This document shows positions 1-9,179 of a DNA stretch of 41,634 nucleotides, piece after piece. Both the position numbers and the translations under genes were made by a program. The stretch comes from Prorocentrum cordatum (lineage: Eukaryota; Sar; Dinophyceae; Prorocentrales; Prorocentraceae). The stretch is taken from positions 301,406-343,039 of the forward strand of contig CAUYUJ010015281.1 in assembly GCA_963575745.1 (NCBI GenBank). Direction: 5' to 3'. Under the pieces are notes generated by a model. It was not told the origin of the DNA and did no database searches. It saw only the letters and a list, made by a program, of their open reading frames with translations. Positions within the stretch are counted from its first letter, which is position 1, and each line of letters starts with the position of its first letter.

Positions 1-796
1 GCCTTACTAATGCTCAAGAGGGCCACAACGTCACCCCGCGGTAGCTCCAGGTGGCCACGCCGCCCCCCCCCCCCCAAAAAAAAAAAAAAAAAAAAAAAAA
101 CGCCGCCGAGGGGCCCGGCCGACTCAACAACCCAAGGAAAACGCGGGTGCCTCGCCATCTCACGATTTCCCACCAGGTTACCGCAGAGGCTCCAGGCTGG
201 TTTCAGCATCTCCCTTGGAAGGCCACCGATATGCCCAAGAGAACCCATATCAACCCAAAGGCCTACACCTGCCACCCCAAGAGCGCCGAAAGACGTAACC
301 AGTAGTGGCAACCCGATTGGCTCCCAAGGGGCGGGGCTACAGCCCTATCCCACTGATCGGCCATCCTCAAGGTCCCCCGTCACTGGTGTCCTACCTGAGC
401 GCGCGGGCTCCGTCCAAGAGGCTAGCCAACGACGTCAAGATGCAACCGCCCTAGTGCGAAACAAAGGGGGCACGAATACCCAAGACGCATCAACAACAAC
501 ACAAACTACACACCTCAATATCTACACCCCCTGATCAGCATGCATATCCTCTCTGATCCCCCCTCCCGCCCCATCAAAGTAGCCCCATTCACTCATGCAC
601 GTGGCGCCATGCCTGTCCGCGCCATCAGTGACGCGGACATGTATAGCACAACGTTCATGTGTGCCAGCGCCAACTCGCAGTGGAACCGCTCCTGAACGGG
701 ATGGCGGGAATACGCGAAGCGCTTATTATATGTACAGATGGGCCGCAAGGGCCTCACCACCCCCTCCTCCTCTATCCAGCGGCGGTACGGGGGGCC
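1..796. other. Gene-poor flank with C13-A25 homopolymer junction
   Basis: I see no supportable gene here. Overlapping short frames in this stretch have no recognisable domain. Positions 63-100 are thirteen C followed by twenty-five A. The A run does not follow a recognisable coding exon, so I do not read it as a retroposon tail, although that remains possible. Confidence 0.5.
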
Positions 797-1093
797 TCAC
801 TGAGGAAACGTCCCGACCTTGGCCAGCTCCGCCGCCGCCGCCAGCGACGGATGGAGGATCTCCATCGCCACGCCGTCCTCCTTCTGCTTGCTCGCCAGCT
901 CCTTGCTGACGTCGAGCCGCAGCGCCATCTTGTCGTCCGAAGTCGGCTTCGCGATCGACAAGAACTGCTTGGAACGCCTGATCAGCACATACTCAAGATC
1001 GGTCCTGGTGCCGTCCCTTAGCAGCGCTGGCACGTCGCGGGCATCCCAATCCCACTGGAAGAAACTCTTGACCGCCTGCATGTGCCCCCACTC
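797..1093 (-). CDS. Cluster A, exon 4: unnamed dinoflagellate protein, last visible exon
   Basis: This is a 98-codon open exon read right to left. It begins directly after a strong splice acceptor (pyrimidine-rich tract ending CCTACAG at 1094-1100) and runs to TGA at 797-799. The peptide is soluble and helical, with Trp/Phe near the start (SFFQWDWDARDVPALLRDG) and an Ala/Leu-rich end (PSLAAAAELAKVGTFPQ). I recognise no catalytic motif. It lies about 640 bp downstream of the long exon 1738-3908 and on the same strand, so it is most simply the next exon of that gene. The final codons could be a true C-terminus, or the exon could end earlier at an AAG|GT donor and continue beyond the window. Coding nature is fairly sure from codon use and the acceptor; function is unknown. 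Confidence 0.6.
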   Translation of the reverse strand, partial: EWGHMQAVKSFFQWDWDARDVPALLRDGTRTDLEYVLIRRSKQFLSIAKPTSDDKMALRLDVSKELASKQKEDGVAMEILHPSLAAAAELAKVGTFPQ

Positions 1094-1737
1094 CTGTAGG
1101 TGAGGGGAGTGCCTGTCACCATCATTCCTCCTCGCGCCCCCCCCCCCCCCCCCCCCCCCCCCCATGCCACCGCGCCCTCTCTGTCAGGGGGGGGAGGGGG
1201 GGGGGGGCGGAGGCCGGGGGCGAGGGCATGGAGGAATGACGGGACAGGGGCCGCAAGGGATCCCACGTCCTTGAGCGGCGGCGCTCGGCCCGAGGAGCGA
1301 TGGAGAAGGATTAGGGGTGGGCGACGAGCAGGGGGAGAGGGGGAGGGAGGAGGGTAGGGTGGAGGAGGACGAGGAGAAGGAGATGGGAGGAGGAGGGCAA
1401 CGAGGAGTAGAACGAGAAGCAAAAGGTGGCGAAGAGGAAGGAAGGGAGGGAAGGCGGGGGGGAAGAGGCGAGGGAGCGATGGGGGAGGGAGCGAAGAGGG
1501 GGGAGGGACGAGGGATGGTGAAAGCAGCGACTTCGATGACGAGGACGGCAGGGTTAGGAGGTGAGGGCGCCTCCCGAACATGTCCTGCCGCCTCGCCCAT
1601 CATCATCTCCTCCCCCCCCCCCCCCGTCCTCATCCGTCCCCCCTCCCCCTCGTGCTTCCTCCACTGCCTCCCTATGCTACCTCATCCCTCCCTCCTTCTA
1701 CCTCTCCTTCTCCTTCTACCTCTCCTACCGCCGTGGT
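1094..1737 (-). other. Probable intron of cluster A filled with poly-C and purine tract
   Basis: This lies between two exon-like frames on the minus strand. It contains a run of 27 C at 1137-1163, a G-rich block at 1188-1206, and an almost pure purine stretch (GGA/GAA) from about 1317 to 1510 on the plus strand, mirrored by C/T-rich sequence at 1610-1730. The donor end next to 1738 is not resolved. Confidence 0.45.
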
Positions 1738-3908
1738 TCAACTGCCCCTGAAGTCCTTCTTGAGATTCTCGAGGTACTCCACGAAGCGCTTGCCATCGAA
1801 CGTGAACAAGCTATCCTCTGCAACGGCGATGAGGTCCTTCAAGTCGGCCTCGGGGCTGCACTCTGCACTCCACGATGCCCCATCAGACGCGCCCTTCGCG
1901 ATTGGCTGGAACTCCTGAATGGCCTTCCCGATGGTGCGCAAAGCGCCGTTCGTGATCAGCTCTCGGGTCTCATTCAAAGCAAAGTTCAAGTCGGACGAGA
2001 TGGCGTCCGCCCTGGCACACACTTGCATCAGCTCCCCCGTCTTATTGGAGACCGCCGAGAGCGCATCGAACGACTCAACCAACTTGTTCGTAGCACGCTT
2101 GAGGTCGGTGAGCTTCTCCTTGCCTGAGCCGGCTTGCCAGCGGACGCGCACATCACCTGCCAAAGCTAGCCGAGACTGCTGAGCTGACACCGCCGCCTCG
2201 ATCGCCTTCAACGTCATCACTGCATCAGACGCGCCCTTCGGCATAGGATCCATCACCTTCAGGAGCTGCTCCATGCAAGACAGGATGTTCTTTTTAGGCT
2301 CGCTCCACTGCTCTGTTGGGTTATCGGCCAACGTGCGAACCATCTTCTCGAATGCTGGACTGAAGGCGCCCTGGGCTGCAAGCCTAGTGGTGATCGAGGT
2401 GTGGCCCATGCTCGTGAACTGCTTCACGAACTCCTGGAAGACAGCCACGTTCGCGCCGTTCTGCAGGGAGATAGTTTCGTCGACAACCTCAAGGGCCGCA
2501 ACGCTGTTACACGCGGCCATGAACGACCCCTTCAGCAACACCTCCTTTGCCGTCGCGATCGCGTTGTTCAAGCTGTCCTTCGCCCAATGCCACTCCTGAA
2601 CGCCAACTGGGTTGGTTCCAATAAGCGCCTCAACCATGCTACCACACGAATCTGTCAACTGGATGTCTGGGGCGGCACTGTTCTTCGCCAGCACCTGGTT
2701 AACGATATCCCTGACAACGCACCCAATTGAACGACGAAGGTCATGAGTGATATCAGCAGGCCCGTTCACGAGCACAGGCGCACTAGTCTTGATGGCTACC
2801 ACAGCCTTCCCAATGAACTCGGACACGTGATCTGCCGTCACTGGCATGCGAAGGCTATCAAAGATAGATGACGCAGTGTTCTTCCACACGGTGGTATCCT
2901 TGAACGTCTTGACAACGTTCGACCACTGGGTGGCAGCCTGCTGGTTCATCGCGGTGTACTTGAAGAACATTGCCTGGACGCAAACCTCGGGCCGTTCACC
3001 GTCTGGATCGAAAGGAGATCCCAACTTGTCAGCCGCGGAGTCGTCGGCGAGGGTCAGGGCCAGCTGCAACCCCTCCTGCAAGTCCATAAGGGCGTCGGCG
3101 TAGATCTCCTCGTCGCTGAAGGCCTCCAGCTCCTGAGTCAAGACTTCACTACACAGAGATATCGTAGAAACGGCGTCGCCTGAGGTTACTTCCGAGGTGC
3201 CGTCGAGAGCCCGGGAGACGCGCTGCAAGATCAAGTCATTGAACATCACCTCGTTGAACTTGTTGAGCTTCTCGGCGGGAGAGCCGTCGAGGGCCATGAG
3301 GTCCACGCGCTTCATGGTGAACTCAAACCTCGGATGCACCAGGCGATTGATTTTGAAGTACTCTGCCATGTCATGCACCAAGTTCTTCGCGTAGGATCTG
3401 CTCGCGTGCACGCACGCACCTCCGAGCGCGCAGCTTGCCGCGCATGTCCGAAGGGAACGGGCGATCCTTCAGCGCCGCACCCACAGTATCAAGCGCTTGG
3501 AAAAGAACCTCATCGTCCGCGGCATTGAAGTACTCTACCTCGGAGGTAAGCACGCGCACCTGCTCGCGCACAGTAAGGAGATTATTGATTTCGTCGACGT
3601 CCTTGGTCAACCCCTTGCTTTTCATCCTGTCCCTGCGCGATTCCGCATGGGTCTCCTCTCGCCCGAGACTCTTCTGGCGCAGCAATCTCATCGCATCCAG
3701 TTTCCATAGCCAGTAGACCGTCGACTTGCGGAGGCCCTTGTCGTTGCTACCGTCGAAAGCCGAACCTTTTTGCCCTGCTGCAGCATGTCCATGAACCAAG
3801 GGCCCGATGTTCCAGAAGACGATGCACCAGCGTTGAAGGACACAGTGGATTTCGCACCCTTCTTGGCGGAGTTGTCCTCTGAAGATGAATGCACATTAGA
3901 AGTCATAG
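1738..3908 (-). CDS. Cluster A, exon 3: long helical unnamed protein segment with two frame shifts
   Basis: This is about 720 codons of coding sequence on the minus strand. The first frame opens near 3906 (ATG at 3904-3906, Ser-rich start). The frame changes at a T5 run (A5 on the coding strand, 3767-3771), then again within the GTGC-type microsatellite at 3401-3424, and then runs uninterrupted for 557 codons to TGA at 1738. Both changes are resolved by one base each, so I treat this as one exon. The product is Ala/Leu/Glu-rich, helical and without membrane segments, signal peptide or recognised catalytic motif. The ATG at 3906 could be a true start, since G is at -3, but a Ser/Lys linker following a zinc-motif exon fits an internal exon better. 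The shifts may be assembly errors at simple runs, or early decay. Confidence 0.6.
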
Positions 3909-4239
3909 CTTAAGATTCCTTTCCGCGTTCTCGGAATGATTCCCCCCGCCGCCCGATACAAGGAGTTGGACCTACCTTGGGGGCGCGGGGAAACGACAAT
4001 GAGAACGTCGAAGGGAATCGAACGGGGAGGCACCGAACAGAAGGGGCTGACGTTCTAGGCGCATGCATCGGACCACGGACCGTTGCAAACGTTCAAACTT
4101 GAATTGGAAAATCACTCCTCACTGTCCTCACGCTGCCCCTCCTCCTTTTCCTTCTCCTCCTCCTTCCCCCTCCTCCTTAAGCCCCTCGGCCCCCCTCGTT
4201 CTCCTCCCCCCTCCTTCCCCTCGGGCCGGTTAGAAGAAC

Positions 4240-5031
4240 CAAGCCGATGTCCATGTGGTTCACGACGCTGCCGCACACCACGGTGCCCGTGCCGTCGTCG
4301 CTGTCGTCGCTGTCGTTGACCGTCTCTGTGCCGATCTGCAACGCCTTGTGGGCCTCGTCGCGGTCGGTCTGGTTGGCAGCCCCCATCTCCTTGAGCTCCG
4401 CCAGCGTGAAGAAGCCCTGGCCACTCATGATGTCACTGATGCCAGTCGGGTCCTCGCTCCTTGCCGCCTTCAACGCCAAATTGACCTGCTCTACGGCGAA
4501 AGCATCGTCTTCCCGAAGAAAATGGTCAATATTCTCGATGTCCAACGTCCCGTGCATCTTGAACTTCCTGTACGGTTGGCTCTCGTCTTTCACTGGAAAC
4601 CCGCGCACCTTCTGACCATCCTCGTTGACGCCCAGCACGCTCTTCACATTCAAATCCGAGGGGCGGTCGTTCGGGAAGAGCTTGTCCCAATCAGGCTTCG
4701 TCAAGAACAAGCCCTCGCGGAACACCATGATGCCAGTTCTCTTGATACTCGAAACCCCTGCAGGGTGGCAGGCGTGGAGGTTAGGCGTCTTGCCTGCCCG
4801 ATTCATCCTCATGGCCTCCAGGATCTTGGGGCCGAGGGTCTCGTTCTTCTTCGCAAGGTCGGTGAACTCTGTCCACGTTAGCCAATGCATGTGCTCATTC
4901 TGAAACACCACACAGTCATCGCACTGAACGCCAACGGGCTCCTGCTTCGGGCTCTCCCCGCGTTTGGCAGCCTTCGGGATGGCGCATGCGGCCCACTGCA
5001 CAGCGTTGCCATCACTGTCAACTTTAAGGGG
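4240..5031 (-). CDS. Cluster A, exon 2: second half of Cys4-type zinc motif and acidic C-terminal part
   Basis: This 264-codon exon starts after a TTTTCCAAG acceptor (5032-5040) and can end at TTG|GT near 4240. Its N-terminal part carries Trp, then PVGVQCDDCVVF. Joined in phase to the CC pair of the upstream exon, this gives a CC...C..C arrangement that resembles a small zinc-binding module. A Trp/Phe-rich helix follows (HMHWLTWTEF), then a charged segment, and finally a Ser/Asp run (NDSDDSDDGTG). No enzyme motif is seen. If the donor is not used, translation stops at 4177. The module is of a kind I associate with very large, unnamed dinoflagellate gene families; that is recollection, not proof. 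Function is unknown; nucleic-acid or protein binding is only a guess from the zinc motif. Confidence 0.6.
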
Positions 5032-5307
5032 CTTGGAAAACCAATACTCGCAAACAAAAAATATCCTTACTACCCTCCTCTCCTCCACTATCCTGCCTAT
5101 CCCCCCCCCCACCACCACCACTCCCCACCCCTCGCCATCCGCGGAGGGGGGGGGGGCGTCGGAAGATCGCGAGGTCGGTTGGAGCGAACCGCATGGGAGG
5201 GGCGCGAGCAGAGGAGAGGGTGGATGTCGGAGTGAGGAGGTCGAAGAGCACATGAGGAGATGATGGGGAGGAGTTGGCAGTGGACGGTAAGTTTGCGCTG
5301 CTGGGAC
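5032..5307 (-). other. Probable GT-AG intron, 276 bp, phase 0
   Basis: On the minus strand the donor is GAG|GTCC at 5307 and the acceptor is CCAAG|C at 5032. Removing it joins two frames in phase and completes a Cys motif. The intron holds a run of G on the plus strand at 5145-5157 and a C run at 5101-5110. Confidence 0.5.
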
Positions 5308-5421
5308 CTCGCTCGCCTTGCGCCCGCAGCACTCGCGCGGCCCGAGCTTCGGCGCCTTCGGAGGCGGCGCCTCCGATGACTCACCAGCGGGAGCGGCAGA
5401 CCTGCGCTTGCCACCGCCCAT
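5308..5421 (-). CDS. Cluster A, exon 1: start of zinc-motif protein
   Basis: This 38-codon first exon begins at ATG 5419-5421 in the context GCCACCATGG, a near-perfect eukaryotic start consensus, which is why I place the gene start here rather than in the open frame that extends to about 5577. The peptide begins MGGGKRRSAAPAG and is Lys/Arg/Pro/Ala-rich, plausibly a short nuclear-type basic tail. It ends in RECCGRKASE, whose Cys pair would pair with the two Cys of the next exon. The donor is GAG|GT at 5307. No promoter element can be assigned; dinoflagellate promoters lack a firm consensus. Confidence 0.55.
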
Positions 5422-7110
5422 GGTGGCAGCCTGGTCGCGCTGGGACGCGGCGACGCCCTCAGCGTCGCAAGCCAAACAGCCTTGAACAAAACAGCAGATG
5501 CGGCAGCTTTGCGTAGCAATGGTAGCATAGCGCGGGCCTATGTCCGCGCACCCCTCACTCGATCTGTGCCAACGCACGCGCTCACCTTCGGGACTTTAAA
5601 GTAAAGATGAGAGGCGGAGGAGGGGGGGACGGGCGGGGAGGAGCAGGAACGCAGGCCGTTGGCCGTTGACCCAAGGACGCAAGCCAATAGTCAACGCATG
5701 CGCCACCCAATCAAGCAGCCAACCACTGGACCTGCCAGCCAGTCAACCAACCATCCAACAATCGAGCTGTCTGAAAACATCAAGCCACAAGGCCTAGGAG
5801 CCCTATGAGCCCCACGGAACCCTTGAGCGCCTCGGGGCTCGCGCTGCCCTAAGACACCCTACAGCCCAAGAGACCGAAACGAGCCAAGAGGGCCCCATGG
5901 CAAGGCCAACGCTGGGTGCGATGACGAAGTGGGCCCAAAGGGTGAGGCCAACAGTGGAACTAAGCGCCGGCTGGAATGCGGCAGCCTCAATGGGGGCGGG
6001 GGCGAACAGAATGCGAACGCGGTGAGACCACTGCTACCCCACTACTTTCATTCAATAGCTGCGACTCTACATCTGATGATTCCAAATTCCGCATCCCCCC
6101 AAACCTCAGACCATTTTGATCCGAAACACACCAGACCCGGGGCTGCCGAGGCTGGCATGTCCAAGCATCATTTTTTCAAAGCAACCTGGCGGCAACCTCC
6201 TGGGAGCTAGGCCCATGGACCCTCGAGGAAGAACGAGCAAAGGGCATGCAGGACAAACCATTCAAGAAACAGCACATGGCCTGAGGAAGGAGAATTAGCC
6301 TCGACCGTGGAAGCACCCCCTTGAACTACATGCCCCTCCTTGAACTAAATGCGCTGGATCGCGCAACACAAGCCCTGGGCAAAACTAGATCCAATGGAAG
6401 CCAGATGTCAACGAGATCCGCGCGCAGGAAAGGAGCAGGCCCCACCCCACCCCCATGCCCCAGCCACAGTCGCTCCCCTCGGCGTAGTGGCCATCATGGG
6501 CGTGCCCTCCCTGCGCGAGACACCCTGGCGGCGCGCCAACTTCGCTGGCCCCCCCGCTCTCTCCCTCGCTCGCTCCCTCTCGGGCCCCTCCCGCGTGCTG
6601 TCCTACCCTTCGTTTCCTATGTGTCCGCCCCGCCCGCGCCATCGCGTTCCTCCTGCTCCTCCTGTTCAGCGTCATCCTCTCGTCTTCTTCTCGCCCTCCT
6701 CTCGGGTCTACTCCTCTCCTGGCTCCTCGCCCCCCCCCCCCCCCCCCCCCCCCTCCCTCATCGCTGCCGCACTCTCACCTCCGAAGGGGGTAGAGGCTGA
6801 AACAAAGCTCGCGAGAGCGCCAGCGCAACCGCCTCAGGAAACGCACGATATCAGGCACGCTGCAGGGGAGCGACAGGAGGGGCACGATGAAGGCAGGCGC
6901 GAGGGAGGGGGTGGAGGGGAAGGAGGAGAGTTAGACGGAGCAGGACTGAGGGAGGGCGCAATGGGGAGGCCGCTGAGGAGCGAAGAGAAGAAGATAGAGC
7001 GGGGGGTGAGTGAGGGGGCACGCGGCCTATCGTGATTAACATGGTGCAACTAACATGATGTCATTGACTACCGTGATTGACAAGATGCAATTAACTGCCG
7101 TCCAAAGGTC
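5422..7110. other. Intergenic or intron sequence, no supportable gene
   Basis: Simple-sequence content includes degenerate CCAACCA/GTCAACC repeats at about 5640-5770, a C run at 6730-6753 and a purine stretch at about 6880-7020. Frames here give only low-complexity Pro/Arg/Ser peptides. I see no gene. Confidence 0.45.
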
Positions 7111-7112
7111 AC

Positions 7113-7648
7113 GGGATAACAGGTGACAGGGCTAACACGGCTAACAGGGGACAGAGCTAACAGGCTGACAGGGCTAACAAGTGACAGGCCCCCCGAGACC
7201 GTCACGGGCTAACAGGTGACAGGGCCAACAGGTGACAGGGCTAACAGGCGACAGGGCTAACAAGGCTAACATGTGACAGGGCTAACAGGCTGACAGGGCT
7301 AACAAGTGACAGGGTCCCCGAGACCGTCACTGGCTAACACGTGACAGGGCTAACAGGTGACAGAGCTAACAAGTGACAGCTAACAGGGCTAACAGGTGAC
7401 AGCTAACAGGTGACAGCTAACAGGTGACAGCTAACAAGTGACAGCTAACAGGTGACAGCTAACAGGTGACAGCTGGCAGGTGACAGCTAACAGGTGACAG
7501 CTAGCAGGGTTAACAGGTGACAGCTAACAGGTGGCAGCTGACAGGGCTAATATGTGACAGCTAACAGGTGACAGTTAACAGGGCTGGCAAGTGACAGCTA
7601 ACAGGTGACAGCTAGCAGGGCGAACAAGGCTAACAGGTGACAGCTAAC
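7113..7648. repeat. Minisatellite of GCTAACAGGTGACA units (14/16 bp) with a higher-order period
   Basis: The core is AGGTGACAGCTAAC (14 bp) in the right part and AGGTGACAGGGCTAAC (16 bp) in the left part. Two copies of a longer interruption containing CCCCGAGACCGTCAC (around 7188-7206 and 7315-7331) make a higher-order unit of about 130 bp. The left flank (7035-7110) contains decayed copies (AACATG, ATTGACA). The array lies between minus-strand clusters B and A. Confidence 0.85.
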
Positions 7649-8045
7649 GCGGAATGCGACGTACGACGAAACTGAAGACCGAGGAGCGAGGGAAGAGGAT
7701 AATGGGAAGAAGATGATGTGGGATCAGTTCTCAACCACCCTATCTACTGCGGAAAGCTGCCAGCTTGGCTAGACCCTGCAATGCCGACCTATGCTCTAGA
7801 CGCTTGAAGTGCGCAGGCTGCAGACTCGCGCCTGTGACGAGCCTCATCCTTCTTCTCAACCTCCATGCCCACCCTCCCCCACATTACTACTCCCCCCCCC
7901 CCTGTTCTGCATGATCACCCTCCCTCCCCCTCTACTGTTCTGCATGATCACCCTCCCTCCCCCTCTACTCAGTCTTCCACCATCCACCTACTCAGCGCAC
8001 CGCATTGAAGGCATTGCATGTTTGCCGTTATGATACCCGTGCTAC

Positions 8046-8214
8046 CAGATGATCAAACGCATCCTTCAACTCCGCCAGGGCCATCGATGCAAGGACCAGG
8101 AGGTCGCGGTTATTCTTACTCCCGAAGACGTTACACATCGGTCCCACCTCCAAGTTCGCACACGCCGTGGTGCACAACCCCGAGGCTTTGGATACAACAT
8201 CCTTGAGCTCCAAC
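8046..8214 (-). CDS. Cluster B, exon 3: unnamed protein segment
   Basis: This internal exon of about 169 bp starts after the acceptor TTGCCTCAG|G (8215-8223) and probably ends at CTG|GTAGC (8046). It is read in the frame LELKDVVSKASGLCTTAC and continues with a Leu/Ala helix (DLLVLASMALAELKDAF). It joins in phase 2 to the exon 8317-8408 through a 102-bp GT-AG intron, whose donor (GTGTAAGTC) is a good match to consensus. No catalytic motif is recognised. The helical, Cys-poor character resembles the long exon at 1738-3908, so a related family is possible. Confidence 0.55.
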
Positions 8215-8316
8215 CTGAGGCAAATGCGGCGCAACAGCTGCGTTCGCTTCCAAACCCGCCCCTATGCCTCAACAACACGGTTTACCAACGGTGCCAAGAG
8301 ACAAACTGACTTACAC

Positions 8317-8408
8317 CACGTCCTGCAAAATGCCGCCGCCCCCGCCCTCTCGGAAACCACGTAATGATCAACAACGGCCCGGGCCATCGCCAACAGTGGG
8401 CGGGGAGC
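8317..8408 (-). CDS. Cluster B, exon 2: short unnamed exon
   Basis: This exon of about 92 bp lies between the acceptor GTGTTTAG|G (8409-8416) and the donor TG|GTGTAAGT (8316). The frame reads through LLAMARAVVDHYVVSERAG and ends FCRTW. Its phases match on both sides: phase 0 to the exon ending at 8576 and phase 2 to the exon starting at 8214. That agreement is the main evidence. Function is unknown. Confidence 0.5.
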
Positions 8409-8575
8409 CTAAACACGGCTCGGAGGCAGGGGGCTGGAGGCGAAGTCAGACATGAGCGCGTTGGATGTGACCTGGTCTCAGTCAATCTCCGCATCGGCCT
8501 CGGTCGGCTTCAACTTCGACCTTGGAGGTCGAGTTCAAGTAGGCCGAGGTCGACGCGACGAACGCTTGAGGCCAC

Positions 8576-9179
8576 CTTGCACCCAAGCCGCCACTGCTTC
8601 TGGGAAAGCCCGAGGTGCTGCCCACCAAGCAAGCGGTCCGCCTCGACGCCATACTCCAGAATGTCATCGCCCTTCGTGCCGATCATGGCGTGCGCTGCGA
8701 GCCTCACCTTATCCGTGAACTTACACTTGTTCGGCGATTCGCCCGACGACCCGCCGTGCTCGGTCAGATCAATGGGCGAACCAACGGTACCAGAGTACAC
8801 TGGCTGCAGCTCGGGCGCCTCAGACGTGAGTTCCGTCTTCGGATCTGGCTTCGACCTTCTTGGGCGTCTTGCTCTTCACGCCAATGAGGCCCCACAGGTC
8901 CAGGTCAGCGAACTCATCCTCCAGTCCATCTGAGTACCCGAAGGAGTCGCAACCTTGCTGGGTCTCCTCATCATGGGAGCGTGGCAAGCCCACACGACCT
9001 TCAGGGTTGCTGCCCCCTTTGCATTTCATGATCTTGCTGGTAACCTTGTCGCGCGGACAAGGCCTCTTCTTGCCGCCATGAGGTTGCGCTGGCGATGCCA
9101 TCTTCTCGATCAGCGAGGTCTCTGAATCTGTCCAGCCGATCTCAACATTGATCGAGATGGGTCGGCCGCACTCGGAGAC
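8576..9179 (-). CDS. Cluster B, exon 1: acidic and Lys-rich unnamed segment with one frame shift
   Basis: This open frame begins after a possible CGAG|G acceptor at 9180, with reading VSECGRPISINVEIGWTD. It passes an in-frame Met (ATG 9099-9101, MASPAQPHGGKKRPCPRDK) and an acidic run (GLEDEFADLDLWGL). At about 8855 an extra base in AAGG moves the frame; the second frame continues with DPKTELTSEAPELQPVYSG to a CAAG|GT donor at 8576. The Lys-rich start could be a nuclear signal. I cannot tell whether the Met at 9101 is a start or an internal residue. No domain is recognised. The shift is one base and both sides look coding. Confidence 0.5.

Noticed and set aside
76-100. Poly-A run as a retroposon tail
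   Set aside because: No coding or element body precedes it within the window, and it follows directly on a C13 run, which fits homopolymer slippage.
10-534. A 174-codon frame with a poly-Lys run
   Set aside because: The Lys run is the A25 homopolymer, and the rest has no protein-like pattern.
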